From Pseudomonas lalkuanensis (lineage in GTDB: Bacteria; Pseudomonadota; Gammaproteobacteria; Pseudomonadales; Pseudomonadaceae), in the NCBI RefSeq assembly GCF_008807375.1, contig NZ_CP043311.1, positions 2,894,001-2,958,000 on the forward strand: 64,000 bases of DNA. Reading direction: 5' to 3'. The notes under the pieces were generated by a model, which was given only the letters and a program-made list of their open reading frames with translations, was not told the DNA's origin and searched no databases. This document shows, piece by piece, positions 44,630 to 55,980 of the stretch (position 1 is the stretch's first letter; each line of letters starts with the position of its first letter). The position numbers and the translations under genes were made by a program.

Positions 44630-44840
44630 GGACGCGGGTTTTCGGAGTTTGTTCCGCGTAGTGAAATGTTTCGCGTTGGACTATCTCCGTACAGCCTCTG
44701 GCAAATTCATTTGTTCGCCCGCCGAGCCCTTCCCGCCTGTCGATGGCGAGGATTCCACACCATGGAACATTGGTTTCAGTCTCGTTGACGATCTTCCGGG
44801 TCGCGGATTAAATGAAATTACAAAAACAAGAGGATTAATT

Positions 44841-46034
44841 ATGTCCGCGATAAATAAGATTTATTTTGCCGTTGCTCTTTCAGTATGTTCTTCCGCGTCG
44901 ATGTATGGCCATGCTGCGGATGTCATAAAGCTGGGGCTTTCAGTGCCTTTGTCCGGTGCTGGTGCAAACTGGGGCATTGGTGCGAATTGGTTGTGCCAGC
45001 AAGCTGCAAGTGATATTGCCGCAAAAGGTGGCGTCAATGTGGCTGGGCGGAACTACAACTTTGAGTGTGTGGCGTACGACAATAAGTACAATGCTGCTGA
45101 TGGTGCCAAAGTTGCCCAAACTCTTCTGACTAAGGACAAGGTTAAGTTTATCTCTGGAAGCCTTGGAACCGCTCCAGTTCGCGCTCTGCAGTCGCTGTCT
45201 GAACGCCGCGGCGTCCTGATGTTCACCACTGCGTGGGGTGCCAGTATCAAGGGGCCGAAGTTCCCAATGACGTTCACCCAGATGAACACGCCCAACGAAA
45301 TCGTCTACCCACTGGTGGGGTTCGTTAAGGAGCGTCATCCGGCTATCAAGACCGTCGCGTTGCTCAATCCTAATGACGCCACCGGCCAGGAAACCGAGGC
45401 CATCGCCCGCAAGGCTTGGGAGGCGGCCGGCGTCAAGGTTGTCGCCAGTGACTGGTACGAGCGCGGCACATCGGAATTCCAGCCGGTGGCCGCCAAGATG
45501 GCAGCTCTTAAGCCAGATGCCGTCGACCTGTGCTCCAGCACACCTGCCGATAGCGGTCAGGTATTCAAGGAGCTGAAGTCTCTTGGCTGGGATGGTGTGA
45601 AAGTCATCGAAGTGGGTACTGGTGCGGGTGGCTTGCTCGCCACCGGTGGCGAGGCTGCCGAAAATACCTACATGGGCGCGGCCGTTACCCTCGAGTCCGT
45701 CAATTCTACGCCCCTGCAGCACCGTCTGGAGGAGGGAGTGAAATCCCTAACGGGTGAGTCCATCAATGCGGTTCAAATAGGCTTCTACGATTCGGTGATG
45801 GCGCTGGCCGCAGCTATGGAGCGAGCCCAGAGTGTCGAGCCTGGCGATATTGCCAAAACCCTTCCTGAAGTAACATTCGAATCTTTCTACGGAACCTCCG
45901 CCTTCGGCGGGAAGAGCACTTATGGCTCTCCTCAGCAAGTTCTGGTGCCTGTGGTGGTGACGCAACTTCAACAAGGAAAGCTGATTGAGGTAAGTCGAAT
46001 CCAACCAGAAGAATTGATAAAGCGCGTCCAATAA
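44841..46034 (+). CDS. Branched-chain-type ABC transporter substrate-binding protein
   Basis: A 397-residue periplasmic binding protein. The signal peptide MSAINKIYFAVALSVCSSAS ends about residue 26 (YGHAADVI), followed by the Peripla_BP_6 fold (KLGLSVPLSGAGANWGIGAN). It is the first gene of a complete five-gene LIV-type importer. The surrounding acyl-CoA genes suggest the ligand is a carboxylic or aromatic/alicyclic acid and not an amino acid. AGAGGATT is the ribosome site. The 210 bases upstream are AT-rich and must hold a promoter. Confidence 0.9.
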   Translation: MSAINKIYFAVALSVCSSASMYGHAADVIKLGLSVPLSGAGANWGIGANWLCQQAASDIAAKGGVNVAGRNYNFECVAYDNKYNAADGAKVAQTLLTKDKVKFISGSLGTAPVRALQSLSERRGVLMFTTAWGASIKGPKFPMTFTQMNTPNEIVYPLVGFVKERHPAIKTVALLNPNDATGQETEAIARKAWEAAGVKVVASDWYERGTSEFQPVAAKMAALKPDAVDLCSSTPADSGQVFKELKSLGWDGVKVIEVGTGAGGLLATGGEAAENTYMGAAVTLESVNSTPLQHRLEEGVKSLTGESINAVQIGFYDSVMALAAAMERAQSVEPGDIAKTLPEVTFESFYGTSAFGGKSTYGSPQQVLVPVVVTQLQQGKLIEVSRIQPEELIKRVQ

Positions 46035-46064
46035 GCAGCGCCGATTTAATGCTGGAGGCGAGTC

Positions 46065-46940
46065 ATGGAAAATTTATTGCAATTATTATTGACGACGGTA
46101 CAGATCGGTTCTGTATATGTTCTCTTCGCGCTGGGGCTGACCATCATCTTCGGCGTCTTGAAGATCGTGAACTTTGCCCACAGCCAGTTCTTCACACTGT
46201 CGGCACTGTTGGTCGCAGTGGTGATCCCCTGGTTGATGGAAGAGGGGTATTCGCTGTTCAACGCTTACCTGTTCGGTCTGGTGATCGGAATTGCGGGTGC
46301 CGCGATGCTGGGCGTTCTCACCTATCAGGTGGGGTTCCGCTGGTTTCAACGCGACATGGTGGGCTCCTTCATTCTCTCGGCCGGTCTTGTGCTGTTGTTC
46401 GAGGGCATCTATTTGGAAGTCTTTGGTGGTGCCGTGCGTTCGGTGCCGCCGCTGGTGGAGGGCACCATCAGCGTCTTGGGCGCAGGCCTCAGTGCGCAAC
46501 GCCTACTGATCTGCATCATTGCGGTCATGCTCACCGGCGGCCTGGCGTGGGTGCTGGCAAAAACTCGATTCGGCAACGCGCTGCGCGCGGTCTCCATCGA
46601 CCACGAGGCGGCCATGCTGCAGGGGATTCCGTATAAGTCCATCGCCTTCCATGGCTTTATCTTCGCCACCCTGATCGGCGCCATTGCCGGTGCGCTGATC
46701 GCCCCAGTGTCGTCGGTGTCGCCGACCTTCGGTGACAGCTTCTTGGTCAAGGGTTTCATCGCGGTGGTGATTGGGGGGCTGGGCAGCGTGCCGGGCGCGA
46801 TCATCGGCAGCCTGCTGATCGCCGCCATCGAGGCTTTTGGCGGGTTCTACTTTGACCCCTCAAGCGCCAGCCTCGCCATCTTCGTACTGGTAATGCTGAT
46901 GCTGCTTGTTCGTCCGAACGGGGTACTGGGTCGTGGCTAA
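46065..46940 (+). CDS. ABC transporter permease, LivH type
   Basis: A 291-residue inner-membrane permease with about eight helices, starting MENLLQLLLTTVQIGSVYVL. The family stretch GLTIIFGVLKIVNFAHSQFF is present, and GFIAVVIGGLGSVPGAIIGS near the C-terminus is the loop that contacts the ATPase. It follows the binding protein after 30 bases and overlaps the next permease by eight bases. Confidence 0.92.
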   Translation: MENLLQLLLTTVQIGSVYVLFALGLTIIFGVLKIVNFAHSQFFTLSALLVAVVIPWLMEEGYSLFNAYLFGLVIGIAGAAMLGVLTYQVGFRWFQRDMVGSFILSAGLVLLFEGIYLEVFGGAVRSVPPLVEGTISVLGAGLSAQRLLICIIAVMLTGGLAWVLAKTRFGNALRAVSIDHEAAMLQGIPYKSIAFHGFIFATLIGAIAGALIAPVSSVSPTFGDSFLVKGFIAVVIGGLGSVPGAIIGSLLIAAIEAFGGFYFDPSSASLAIFVLVMLMLLVRPNGVLGRG

Positions 46941-47883
46941 TCAAAAATTCTTCGTCTGCTGTGTAGCCGTACTCGCCATTGCGGTAGCAAGCCACTTCTT
47001 CGGTGCCGGCTACGGCGCCAAACTGATGATCTGGATCGCCCTGGCGGCCCTGGTCGCCTCGACGCTGCGCTTCGTCATGTTGATCGGCGAGTTGAACTTC
47101 GCCACCGCTGCCTTCTACGGGATAGGTGCCTACACCGCGGGTGTGGCCACTACCATGCTGGAGTGGCCGTTCATCGTCTCCTTCCTTGCCGGCGGTGTGG
47201 TGGCGGCCCTGATCAGCACGGTGTTCGGTTTCATCACCCTGCGCACCAAAGGGCCGTACTTCCTGCTCATCGGCTTCGCCTTCGCCGAGGTGATGCGCAT
47301 CATCTACACCAAGATGGACTGGCTGGGCGGCAACTCGGGCCTCATCGGCATCTTCGTTCCGGAGGCGCTGGATGTTTACCTGACACCCTTCGTGATCCTG
47401 GTCAGCGGCAGCCTCATCGGCATCCTCTACCTGATCGAAGTGTCCAACGTCGGCAAGATCTTCACCGCCATCAAGGACAACGAAGGGGTCGCCCGCTCGG
47501 TGGGCATCCGTGTGCACCTGAGCAAGGTGGCCTGCTTCGTCATCGCGTCTTTCGCGGTGGGCATCGCCGGATCGCTGCACGCATATACCAACAACGTCAT
47601 CAGTCCCGGTGACTTCGGATTCCTGCTATCCACCTTTGCGCTGGCCTATCTGAAAGTGGGCGGTGAGGAGCATCCGCTCGGCCCGATCCTGGGCGCCGCA
47701 CTGCTCATCCTGCTCAATGCACTGGCACTGGATTCCGGACTCAACGAACACATTTTCTACGGCGCCGCCATCGTCGCCGCCATGCTCCTGCTGCCCAAGG
47801 GCGTCGCAGGCCTGGTCGGCCGCTGGTTCACGGCAGACCGCTGCGAGCCGGGCGTCAAGGTCGTAGCGCGGAGGGCTCAATGA
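46933..47883 (+). CDS. ABC transporter permease, LivM type
   Basis: A 316-residue permease starting at a GTG at 46933 inside the end of livH. It has around nine helices, with [20 protein letters not shown] and the late ATPase-contact loop [20 protein letters not shown]. It pairs with the LivH-type subunit. The stop overlaps the ATG of the ATPase gene (ATGATG). Confidence 0.92.
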   Translation: MANQKFFVCCVAVLAIAVASHFFGAGYGAKLMIWIALAALVASTLRFVMLIGELNFATAAFYGIGAYTAGVATTMLEWPFIVSFLAGGVVAALISTVFGFITLRTKGPYFLLIGFAFAEVMRIIYTKMDWLGGNSGLIGIFVPEALDVYLTPFVILVSGSLIGILYLIEVSNVGKIFTAIKDNEGVARSVGIRVHLSKVACFVIASFAVGIAGSLHAYTNNVISPGDFGFLLSTFALAYLKVGGEEHPLGPILGAALLILLNALALDSGLNEHIFYGAAIVAAMLLLPKGVAGLVGRWFTADRCEPGVKVVARRAQ

Positions 47884-48620
47884 TGACTGCGACGAACTCA
47901 ATCATCTCCACCCATGAGATCAGTCGCTCCTTTGGTGGCGTGCTGGCAGTGTCGAACCTCAGTTTCGACATCCGTACCGACGAGGTCCTGGGCCTGATCG
48001 GTCCCAATGGCGCAGGCAAGAGCACTACCTTCAACCTGATCAGCGGCTTCTACAAACCTTCCGCCGGACTCCTGCAGGTCGATGGTGCCGACGTCACCGG
48101 CACGTCGCCGGAGAAGATCAGCCGCATGGGGATCGCCCGTACCTTCCAGCACGGCAGCATCCTGCCGAGCATGAGCGTGCTGGACAACATCCTGGTGGGA
48201 ACCATCGGTGCACTGCCGTTGTTCTCAAAGAAGGCGCAACGGCAGCGAGCACTGGAAACCGCCGAGCTGCTGGGCCTCAGTGGGCGACTGGAGGATATCG
48301 CCGGGACACTGCCCCACGGCATCCAGCGCCTGGTGAGCATCGCCATTGCCTTTGCCACTCGTCCCCGCCTGCTGTGCCTGGACGAACCCCTGACTGGTTT
48401 GAACCAAACTGAAGTGGAGTCGACGCTGAACGTGTTCCGTCGCATCCGCAAGGAATTCGGCAGTTCCATCTTGCTGGTGGAGCACAACATGAAGGCCGTG
48501 ATGCAGATCTGCGATCGGCTCGTGGTGCTGCACCATGGACAGATGCTCGCAACGGGTACGCCAACCGGTATTCGCCAGGATCCGCGCGTCATCGCCGCTT
48601 ATCTGGGAGGTGTGCAATGA
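47880..48620 (+). CDS. ABC transporter ATP-binding protein, LivG type
   Basis: A 246-residue ATPase. Walker A is GPNGAGKST, Walker B is [14 protein letters not shown] and the switch His is in LLVEHNM. The ABC signature position reads LPHGIQRLV in place of the usual LSGGQQ, a substitution seen in part of the LivG group. ATGA-type overlaps with both neighbours show a tightly coupled operon. Confidence 0.92.
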   Translation: MMTATNSIISTHEISRSFGGVLAVSNLSFDIRTDEVLGLIGPNGAGKSTTFNLISGFYKPSAGLLQVDGADVTGTSPEKISRMGIARTFQHGSILPSMSVLDNILVGTIGALPLFSKKAQRQRALETAELLGLSGRLEDIAGTLPHGIQRLVSIAIAFATRPRLLCLDEPLTGLNQTEVESTLNVFRRIRKEFGSSILLVEHNMKAVMQICDRLVVLHHGQMLATGTPTGIRQDPRVIAAYLGGVQ

Positions 48621-49339
48621 GTTCGGTCGATTACTCGCTGAAGGTCGACAACCTGACGGCCAGTTACGGCAAGGTGCCCGCACTGCGTGGCGTGACCATG
48701 GGCGTGGCGCGGGGGCAGGTGGTGACCTTGATCGGCGCAAACGGCGCCGGCAAGTCCACCCTGATGAAATGCGTCAGCGGTTTGTTGAAGAGCGATGGCG
48801 GAGCGATTCGCCTGAACGGTGAGCAGGTCGCCAATCAGCAACCTGACGCCCTGCTGAGGCGTGGCCTGAGCCTGGTGCCCGAAGGCCGTCGCCTGTTCGG
48901 GGCGATGACGGTGCTGGAGAACCTGATGATCGGCGCCTACTGCCGCAAGGATCGGCAACAGGTCGAGGCTGACCTTCAACAGTGCCTGACCTTCATTCCG
49001 GACCTGCGCACGCGCCTCGCGGCCCAGGCCGGCTCCCTGAGTGGCGGCCAGCAGCAGATGGTGGCGGTGGGCAGGGCATTGATGAGTAAGCCAAAGCTGC
49101 TGCTGCTGGACGAGCCTACCATTGGCCTCGCGCCGGCCGTGGTGGAGCAGATAGCCCAAGTCATCGGCAAGATTCGCAACACCGGTGTAGATGTGCTGCT
49201 GGTCGAGCAGAACGCAGAAACCGCCCTTCGTATCGCGGACTACGCGTACGTGATGGAGGGCGGGGAAATCGTCTCGGAGGGTATCGCTGCCGAACTGGCG
49301 CAGAACGAAGACGTGCAACGGGCATACATGGGAATGTGA
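48617..49339 (+). CDS. ABC transporter ATP-binding protein, LivF type
   Basis: A 240-residue ATPase with Walker A GANGAGKST, a canonical signature LSGGQQQMVAVGRAL, Walker B KLLLLDEPTIGLAP and switch VEQN. It is the partner of the LivG-type subunit. The gene overlaps it by four bases and ends 53 bases before the acyl-CoA synthetase gene, so transport and activation are probably one transcript. Confidence 0.93.
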   Translation: MSSVDYSLKVDNLTASYGKVPALRGVTMGVARGQVVTLIGANGAGKSTLMKCVSGLLKSDGGAIRLNGEQVANQQPDALLRRGLSLVPEGRRLFGAMTVLENLMIGAYCRKDRQQVEADLQQCLTFIPDLRTRLAAQAGSLSGGQQQMVAVGRALMSKPKLLLLDEPTIGLAPAVVEQIAQVIGKIRNTGVDVLLVEQNAETALRIADYAYVMEGGEIVSEGIAAELAQNEDVQRAYMGM

Positions 49340-49391
49340 CGAACCTTTGCGGTTCCTAGGCTCCTGAAATCGTTTGGATACGGGAAGTAAG

Positions 49392-51332
49392 ATGAAGAAC
49401 AGCTCTCTCTCTGTATGGCAGCCCACCGCTGAAGACATTGCCTCGGCCAATGTAACCGAGTTGATGCGCCGGATGGGCACCGACGACTATGACGAGTTCT
49501 ACGCTCGTTCCATCTACGAGCCCGATCGCTACTGGCGAATGGTGATGCAGTACTGCGATATCGTCTGGGAGAAACCTTTCGAGACGTATCTCGACGAATC
49601 GAAGGGGCCTGAGTTCCCGCGCTGGTTCCCCGGCGGACGCATCAACTGGGTGGACTCGATTCTGGCCAAGGCCAAGGACCCCGTGCTCCAGGACATGGAC
49701 GCGGTCATCGCCGAGCGTGAACCGGGGCAGGTCAGTCGCACCACCTTCGCCGAACTGGCGAAGCAGGTCATGGCGTTCTCCGCCGGCCTGGAAGCCCAGG
49801 GCATCAAGCGTGGCGACCGCATCGGCCTGCTCATGTCCAACGGGCTGGAAGCTACCGTTTCGATGCTCGCCATCGCCTACCTGGGGGCCATCGCCGTGCC
49901 ACTGTTCAGCGGCTTCGGCATGGACGCGATCAAGTCCCGGCTCAGCGCCTGCTCCGCCAAGGCGATGATCGCCAGTGCTGGCTTCCATCGGCGTGGCAAG
50001 TGGGTCGACATCCTGGGCCTGATCAGCGCCACCCGCGAGGAGCTGACTTCCCTGGAAACCGTGATCGTCCATTACTCGGACGAGGTGGGCGCCAGTGGCA
50101 CCGATTACATCGGCTGGGCCTCGGTGCTGGAGGCGGGCAAGGGGCACGAGAAGACCGCTGCGAGCATGGCCGCCAATGAGCCTTTCATGATCGTCTACAC
50201 CTCCGGCACCACCGGCAAGCCGAAGGGAACCGTCCACGTCCATGGCGGTTTCGCGCTGAAGATCGCTCATGACTCGGCGGTGCACTTCAACGTCAAGCAG
50301 GGCGATGTGTTCTGCTGGCCGGCGGACATGGGCTGGATCGCGGGTTCGCTGGTGCTGTGCAGCGCGCTGATGCGCGGGGCGACGCTGGTCTGCTATGACG
50401 GTGCTCCCGACTTTCCTGACTGGTCGCGAATGGCCACGCTGGTGGAGCGTCATCGCGTAACCCACTTCGGCTCCGCACCCACCCTGATCCGAGGCCTGGC
50501 TGCCCACGAGAAGGTGTCCTGCAATGCGGACTTCTCGTCGCTCAAGCTTCTGATCACTGCAGGGGAGGGGATTGATCCTGAGCATTTCGGCTGGTTCCAG
50601 ACCCGCTTTGGCGGAGGTCGATGCCCGGTCATCAATTACACCGGCGGAACCGAGGTATCTGGCGCTCTGCTGTCCAGCGTGGTGATCCGTCCCATCAGTC
50701 CTTCCGGCTTCAACACGGCCTCGCCGGGCGTCGATGTGAATGTGGTCGACAACGATGGTTGCACGGTGAAGGAAGGCCCTGGTGAGCTAGCCATCCGCCG
50801 GCCGTTCGTGGGCATGACCCAGTCCTTCTGGCAGGACGACGAGCGTTACCTGGAGTCCTACTGGCGCACCATCCCCGGTTTGTGGGTCCACGGAGACCTG
50901 GCCGTGCGCCAGGATGGCAGCTTCTACATGCTGGGCCGCTCGGATGACACCATCAAGTTGGCAGGAAAACGTGTAGGTCCGGCGGAAATCGAAGAGGTGT
51001 TGCTCGAGCTTCCGGAAATCAGCGAAGCGGCGGCAGTGGGTGTGAAGGACGACACCAAGGGGCAGAAACTGGTGGTGTTCCTCGTGACCCCCGAGCTAGC
51101 GGATGAGCGCACATCGCTGCTGAAACGCATTGCCGCCCATGTCGAAGCGCGGATGGGCAAGCCCTTTGTCCCGGCGCAAGCCTACTTCGTGGATCAGTTG
51201 CCGAAGACCCGCAGCTCCAAGGTCATGCGGCGCGTCATTCGCAATATCTGTAATGACATGCCCCTTGGCGATACGTCGTCGCTGGACAATCCGGCCGCCC
51301 TCGAAGGTATCAAGCATGCCGTAAACGGCTAG
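49392..51332 (+). CDS. Acetyl-CoA-synthetase-like acyl-CoA synthetase
   Basis: A 646-residue adenylate-forming ligase with the long N-terminal part typical of the Acs/AacS branch (FYARSIYEPDRYWRMVMQYC). Motifs are YTSGTTGKPKGTVHVHGG, the INYTGGTE region and the catalytic Lys in PKTRSSKVMRRVIR. It probably activates the acid imported by the preceding ABC system. The start is ATG 49392. The Acs-like branch includes enzymes for short, branched or cyclic acids; substrate unknown. Confidence 0.9.
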   Translation: MKNSSLSVWQPTAEDIASANVTELMRRMGTDDYDEFYARSIYEPDRYWRMVMQYCDIVWEKPFETYLDESKGPEFPRWFPGGRINWVDSILAKAKDPVLQDMDAVIAEREPGQVSRTTFAELAKQVMAFSAGLEAQGIKRGDRIGLLMSNGLEATVSMLAIAYLGAIAVPLFSGFGMDAIKSRLSACSAKAMIASAGFHRRGKWVDILGLISATREELTSLETVIVHYSDEVGASGTDYIGWASVLEAGKGHEKTAASMAANEPFMIVYTSGTTGKPKGTVHVHGGFALKIAHDSAVHFNVKQGDVFCWPADMGWIAGSLVLCSALMRGATLVCYDGAPDFPDWSRMATLVERHRVTHFGSAPTLIRGLAAHEKVSCNADFSSLKLLITAGEGIDPEHFGWFQTRFGGGRCPVINYTGGTEVSGALLSSVVIRPISPSGFNTASPGVDVNVVDNDGCTVKEGPGELAIRRPFVGMTQSFWQDDERYLESYWRTIPGLWVHGDLAVRQDGSFYMLGRSDDTIKLAGKRVGPAEIEEVLLELPEISEAAAVGVKDDTKGQKLVVFLVTPELADERTSLLKRIAAHVEARMGKPFVPAQAYFVDQLPKTRSSKVMRRVIRNICNDMPLGDTSSLDNPAALEGIKHAVNG

Positions 51333-51358
51333 GCCTCATTTCGAACAGGAAGGCACAC

Positions 51359-52150
51359 ATGGACCTCGGTCTGAATAGCAAGAAAGTGTTGATCACGGGC
51401 GCATCCCAAGGCATCGGTGAAGGGCTGGCGGTAGCGTTTGCCCGCGAGGGCTGCGACCTGAAACTGGTTGCGCGTGACGAAAGCCGCCTGGTTGCGCTGG
51501 CCAATTCCATCCATGAGCGTTTCAAGGTGTCGGTCGACATTCTGTCGATCGACATGGCACGCGCCGGCGCGATCGCAGAGGTCGCCCAGTTCGGCCATGA
51601 CGTCGACGTTCTGGTGAACAACGCCGGCAGCATTCCGGCAGGCACGCTCTGGGACGTAGACGAAGAACGCTGGCGGCAGGGCTGGGAGCTGAAGGTGTTT
51701 GGCTACATCAACCTCACTCGTCTGGTCTATGACGCCATGCGCAAGCGAGGCGGTGGCGTGGTCCTCAATAACATCGGCAGCGGTGGCGAGATGTTCGATT
51801 ACGACTACATCGCCGGCACCACCGGCAACGCGGCCCTGATGGCCTTTACCCGCGCACTTGGAGGCCGCAGCCTGAACGAGGGAATTCGAGTCCTGGGCGT
51901 GAATCCTGGTCCTGTGGATACCGATCGTATTCGCAAGGTGCTCAAGTCCGGTTCCGAAAGCGCTGGCGATCCGGCGCGGGATTACGCAGAAAAGCTCAAG
52001 CGGTACCCCCTGGGGCGCGCCGCGACGGTAGAGGAGGTGGCCGATCTGTTCGTTTTCCTCGCCTCCGCCAAGTCCTCCTACACCAGTGGGGCGGTCATTA
52101 CCCTGGATGGCGGACTCGCATCCAACCGCTCCATCAGCAGCGGCCGCTGA
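51359..52150 (+). CDS. Short-chain dehydrogenase/reductase
   Basis: A 263-residue classical SDR: TGASQGIGEGLA cofactor motif near residue 14, NNAG near 81, and a C-terminal VITLDGG. At the usual YxxxK catalytic place the sequence reads FDYDYIAGTTGNAALMAFTR, so the Lys is not obvious and function is less sure. It lies 26 bases after the synthetase gene. It probably oxidises a hydroxyacyl-CoA or hydroxy acid in this pathway. Confidence 0.85.
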   Translation: MDLGLNSKKVLITGASQGIGEGLAVAFAREGCDLKLVARDESRLVALANSIHERFKVSVDILSIDMARAGAIAEVAQFGHDVDVLVNNAGSIPAGTLWDVDEERWRQGWELKVFGYINLTRLVYDAMRKRGGGVVLNNIGSGGEMFDYDYIAGTTGNAALMAFTRALGGRSLNEGIRVLGVNPGPVDTDRIRKVLKSGSESAGDPARDYAEKLKRYPLGRAATVEEVADLFVFLASAKSSYTSGAVITLDGGLASNRSISSGR

Positions 52151-52173
52151 ACCATTTCACGAGGAGTAGAGCG

Positions 52174-52989
<816 letters not shown>

Positions 52990-53000
52990 AGGGTCCGTTC

Positions 53001-53846
53001 ATGACCAAGGCTGAAGGTGTGCCTCCGACACTGCACCGGAACGAGAATATCGGACTCGAGCGAGTGCCGGCTGCGCGAACCGGAATGGTAATGCCGGTGG
53101 TACGCGCGCTGGAGGTGTTGTCTGCCTTCACCGCCCATGACTCCTGGCTGGGCAACAAGGAAATCGCCGACCGTACTGGACTGCCGCCATCCACCGTCAG
53201 CCGATTCCTGCGGACGCTGGTGACTCTCGGATACGTGGGCTATTGGAGTGAGCGGCATCTGTACTGCCTGACAGCCTCGGTGCTTTCGCTGGGCTACGCG
53301 GCAACCGCTCACTCCGATGTGCAGCGATTGGTACGCGCTGAACTGGTGAAGTTCGCCTGCGCCAACAACGTCACCGTACTACTCGCCATGCGGGACCGCC
53401 TGGACCTCGTGGCTCTGGAAAGCTGCACCGGTACCGGCAGCTTTCGCCGCAGCGGCCTGAACGTCGGCACTCGAATCGGCATTGCCTCTTCACAGATGGG
53501 CTACACGCTATTGGCCTCGCTTCCGGTGCTTGAGCGGTCCTACCTGCTGGAGAACATCGCACGTCGCATGCCTGAGGACTGGGCCGGGCCTGAGCCGCAC
53601 CTCTCGGAAGCCACGCGCCAACTGCGGACGATGGGCTTCTGTTACTCCCTCAGCAAGCTGGAGCGGGACCTGGGCGTCGTTTCTGTCCCTCTGTGCCTGG
53701 CGGGGCGTGGTTTATTCGTGCTGGCCTGCATCGGTTCGCTGGTAAACATGAATAAGGCCAGGGTTTCGCGGGAGCTGGGGCCCCAGCTCGCTGCATTGGC
53801 GAACCAGTTCAAGCAGACGCTGGAAGATTCCAGCGCGGACGACTGA
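53001..53846 (+). CDS. IclR family transcriptional regulator
   Basis: A 281-residue regulator. The winged HTH is at about residues 30-95 ([20 protein letters not shown] ... [20 protein letters not shown]). The C-terminal effector domain covers 110-275 ([20 protein letters not shown]). It starts 11 bases after the crotonase and runs straight into a second IclR gene, so it is co-transcribed with the pathway. It is one of three candidates to bind the tandem TTTCA-N5-TGAAA sites. Confidence 0.92.
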   Translation: MTKAEGVPPTLHRNENIGLERVPAARTGMVMPVVRALEVLSAFTAHDSWLGNKEIADRTGLPPSTVSRFLRTLVTLGYVGYWSERHLYCLTASVLSLGYAATAHSDVQRLVRAELVKFACANNVTVLLAMRDRLDLVALESCTGTGSFRRSGLNVGTRIGIASSQMGYTLLASLPVLERSYLLENIARRMPEDWAGPEPHLSEATRQLRTMGFCYSLSKLERDLGVVSVPLCLAGRGLFVLACIGSLVNMNKARVSRELGPQLAALANQFKQTLEDSSADD

Positions 53847-53862
53847 AGAGGGTACACGAACC

Positions 53863-54651
53863 ATGGCAACAGATATTGACTCGGGCGACGCCCTGCTGAC
53901 TGTCAGTCGTGGCCTGCAAGTGCTGCGGGCCTTTCGGGGGCACCGGAACCCGCTGTCAAACGCGGAGATTGTAGCGCGCACAGGCTTGCCGAAGTCGACG
54001 GTTTCCCGATTGACGACAACCCTGATGGTCGCCGGTTACCTGCGCCACGCCGCTGGCGGGCGGCATTTCGAACTGGGTTCGGGGTCTCTCGGTATCGGTC
54101 ATGCCTTCCTCGAGTCCAGCCCGCTGGTTCGGCTGGCACTGCCGTTCATGCAGGTCTTGGCGGACGAGCTGAATGTGTCAGTGGCCCTGGCGATCCGGGA
54201 CCGTTTCGAGATGCTTTATGTTGCGTATTGCTCAGGGAAGAACATCGCCACATTACGCCTCGGGGTGGGCTCAATGCTCCCGATGGAGTCCACCGCCATC
54301 GGGAGGGCCTACATGTGGGGCCTTCCGAAGGAAGAGCGAGAGGTCCTGTTCGGGCAGATGCACGAGCACTTTGGAGAAGGTTTCCAGGCAATTCATCAGG
54401 GCATCCTTTCGAGCTTTGCGGAACTGGAAGCCTCGGGAACCTGCCTGGTGAAAGGTGGGTATCAGCGCGACACCTATGGGATCGGTGTGCCGATACGCGC
54501 CGGTGTGAGGAAAACCGTGATGGGTCTTAACGGCGGGGCTGCGGTCGTGGATGCCGATTTCACGAAGGTCCGGGCGGTCATCGGGGACAGGCTCAAGCGG
54601 GCGGCGCCAGAGCTGGAGCGAATTCTTCGGGACCTGGACTGCCCGATCTAG
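53863..54651 (+). CDS. IclR family transcriptional regulator
   Basis: A 262-residue regulator. The HTH covers residues 10-70 (VSRGLQVLRAFRGHRNPLSN ... GLPKSTVSRLTTTLMVAGYL) and the effector domain 80-260 (RLGVGSMLPMESTAIGRAYM). It lies 16 bases after the preceding IclR gene and 35 bases before a CoA transferase. The two tandem regulators are only moderately alike, so they probably sense different intermediates or form distinct dimers. Confidence 0.92.
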   Translation: MATDIDSGDALLTVSRGLQVLRAFRGHRNPLSNAEIVARTGLPKSTVSRLTTTLMVAGYLRHAAGGRHFELGSGSLGIGHAFLESSPLVRLALPFMQVLADELNVSVALAIRDRFEMLYVAYCSGKNIATLRLGVGSMLPMESTAIGRAYMWGLPKEEREVLFGQMHEHFGEGFQAIHQGILSSFAELEASGTCLVKGGYQRDTYGIGVPIRAGVRKTVMGLNGGAAVVDADFTKVRAVIGDRLKRAAPELERILRDLDCPI

Positions 54652-54686
54652 ATAACGAGCATTGGAAAAAAGTGGGTGAATGAGTC

Positions 54687-55868
54687 ATGTCGAAGGTTCT
54701 TGAAGGGATACGGGTACTTGATTTCGGGCGCTACATTGCGGGGCCATTCTGTGGTGCGCTCCTCGCCGACATGGGGGCCGATGTGATTCGGGTTGACCGT
54801 GTCGGTGGTAGTGAGGACCGTTTCGTGATGCCGGTAACCGAACACGGCGATGGTGCGGTTTTCCTCCAGGCCAACCGCAACAAGCGCTCAATCACGTTGG
54901 AGTTGGGCAGTGACGAGGGACGCCGAGTCGTCCGGCGACTGGTGGAATCGGCGGATATCGTGATCGCCAACATGCCAGCGCCGACCCTGACCAACCTGGG
55001 TCTGGATTACGAATCGTTGAAGGCGATCAAGTCCGACATCATCCTGGTCGCGCCCTCCGCTTTCGGCGACAGCGCGTTGCTGCGCGATAAGATTGGATTC
55101 GACGGGGTGGGGCAGGCTATGAGTGGTGGGGTCTACCTGTCCGGATACCCTGACCAACCTATGAAGTCGATGGTGCCGGTAGTGGATTTCGCCACCGCTA
55201 TCGCCTGCGCCCTGGGTGCGGTCGCCGCGCTATATGAACGGAACAGGAGTGGCGAGGGGCAGAAAGTGGAATCGTCTCTGCTGCAAACAGCGCTGAACTT
55301 TTCCAGCGGTTACCTGATCGAGGAGCAGCTCCTAAAGCTCGACCGGCAAGCCAGTGGCAACCGCAGCCAGAGCTATGGCCCCTCCGACATCTTCAAGGCT
55401 TCGGATGGTTGGATCATCGTGCAGGTCATCGGCCCCTCGATGTTCAAACGCTGGGCGAAGATCATGGGACGCCCCGAATTGCTGGACGATCCGCGTTTCG
55501 CCGATGACGAACTGCGTGGGCAGAATGGCTCACTGCTGTCAGAACTGATGGCCGAGTGGTGCAACAAGCGTTCTCGCAACCAGGCACTGCAAGAGCTCGC
55601 CACGGCCAAGATTCCCGCAGGACCGGTGTACTCACCTGCCGAAGTTCACGCCGACCAAGCGATCGCCAACAGCGGTGCATTCGTCTGGTTGCAGCATCCT
55701 CAGCACGTCGAGGCACCTTACGTGGCGGCGCCGCTCAATCTTTCGCGAACGCCACTGGAAATAACGCGACATGCGCCTTTGGTCGGTGAACATACCGAAG
55801 AAATACTGAGCGAGTTTGGCTTCGATGCTGAAGAAATAAAGGACCTGCGGCACAATAACGTCGTCTAA
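54687..55868 (+). CDS. CaiB/BaiF family CoA transferase
   Basis: A 393-residue class III CoA transferase: LEGIRVLDFGRYIAGPFCGA, ADVIRVDRVGG, NRNKRSITLE and the catalytic-Asp region VPVVDFATAIACALGAVAAL. It is a second, distinct copy besides the one at 42139-43392. It may load CoA onto a dicarboxylic or hydroxy acid. It closes the operon that began with the importer and is followed 112 bases later by a porin. Confidence 0.9.
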   Translation: MSKVLEGIRVLDFGRYIAGPFCGALLADMGADVIRVDRVGGSEDRFVMPVTEHGDGAVFLQANRNKRSITLELGSDEGRRVVRRLVESADIVIANMPAPTLTNLGLDYESLKAIKSDIILVAPSAFGDSALLRDKIGFDGVGQAMSGGVYLSGYPDQPMKSMVPVVDFATAIACALGAVAALYERNRSGEGQKVESSLLQTALNFSSGYLIEEQLLKLDRQASGNRSQSYGPSDIFKASDGWIIVQVIGPSMFKRWAKIMGRPELLDDPRFADDELRGQNGSLLSELMAEWCNKRSRNQALQELATAKIPAGPVYSPAEVHADQAIANSGAFVWLQHPQHVEAPYVAAPLNLSRTPLEITRHAPLVGEHTEEILSEFGFDAEEIKDLRHNNVV

Positions 55869-55980
55869 TGCAGTAACTATCAATCAGATTTAAAGCTTAA
55901 TCACCGATATTGCCCTTGCTGGAGATTAATCCTCAGCGCGGGCTTTCTCGACCCAAAAACAATAAAATGAGGTTGGTGGT

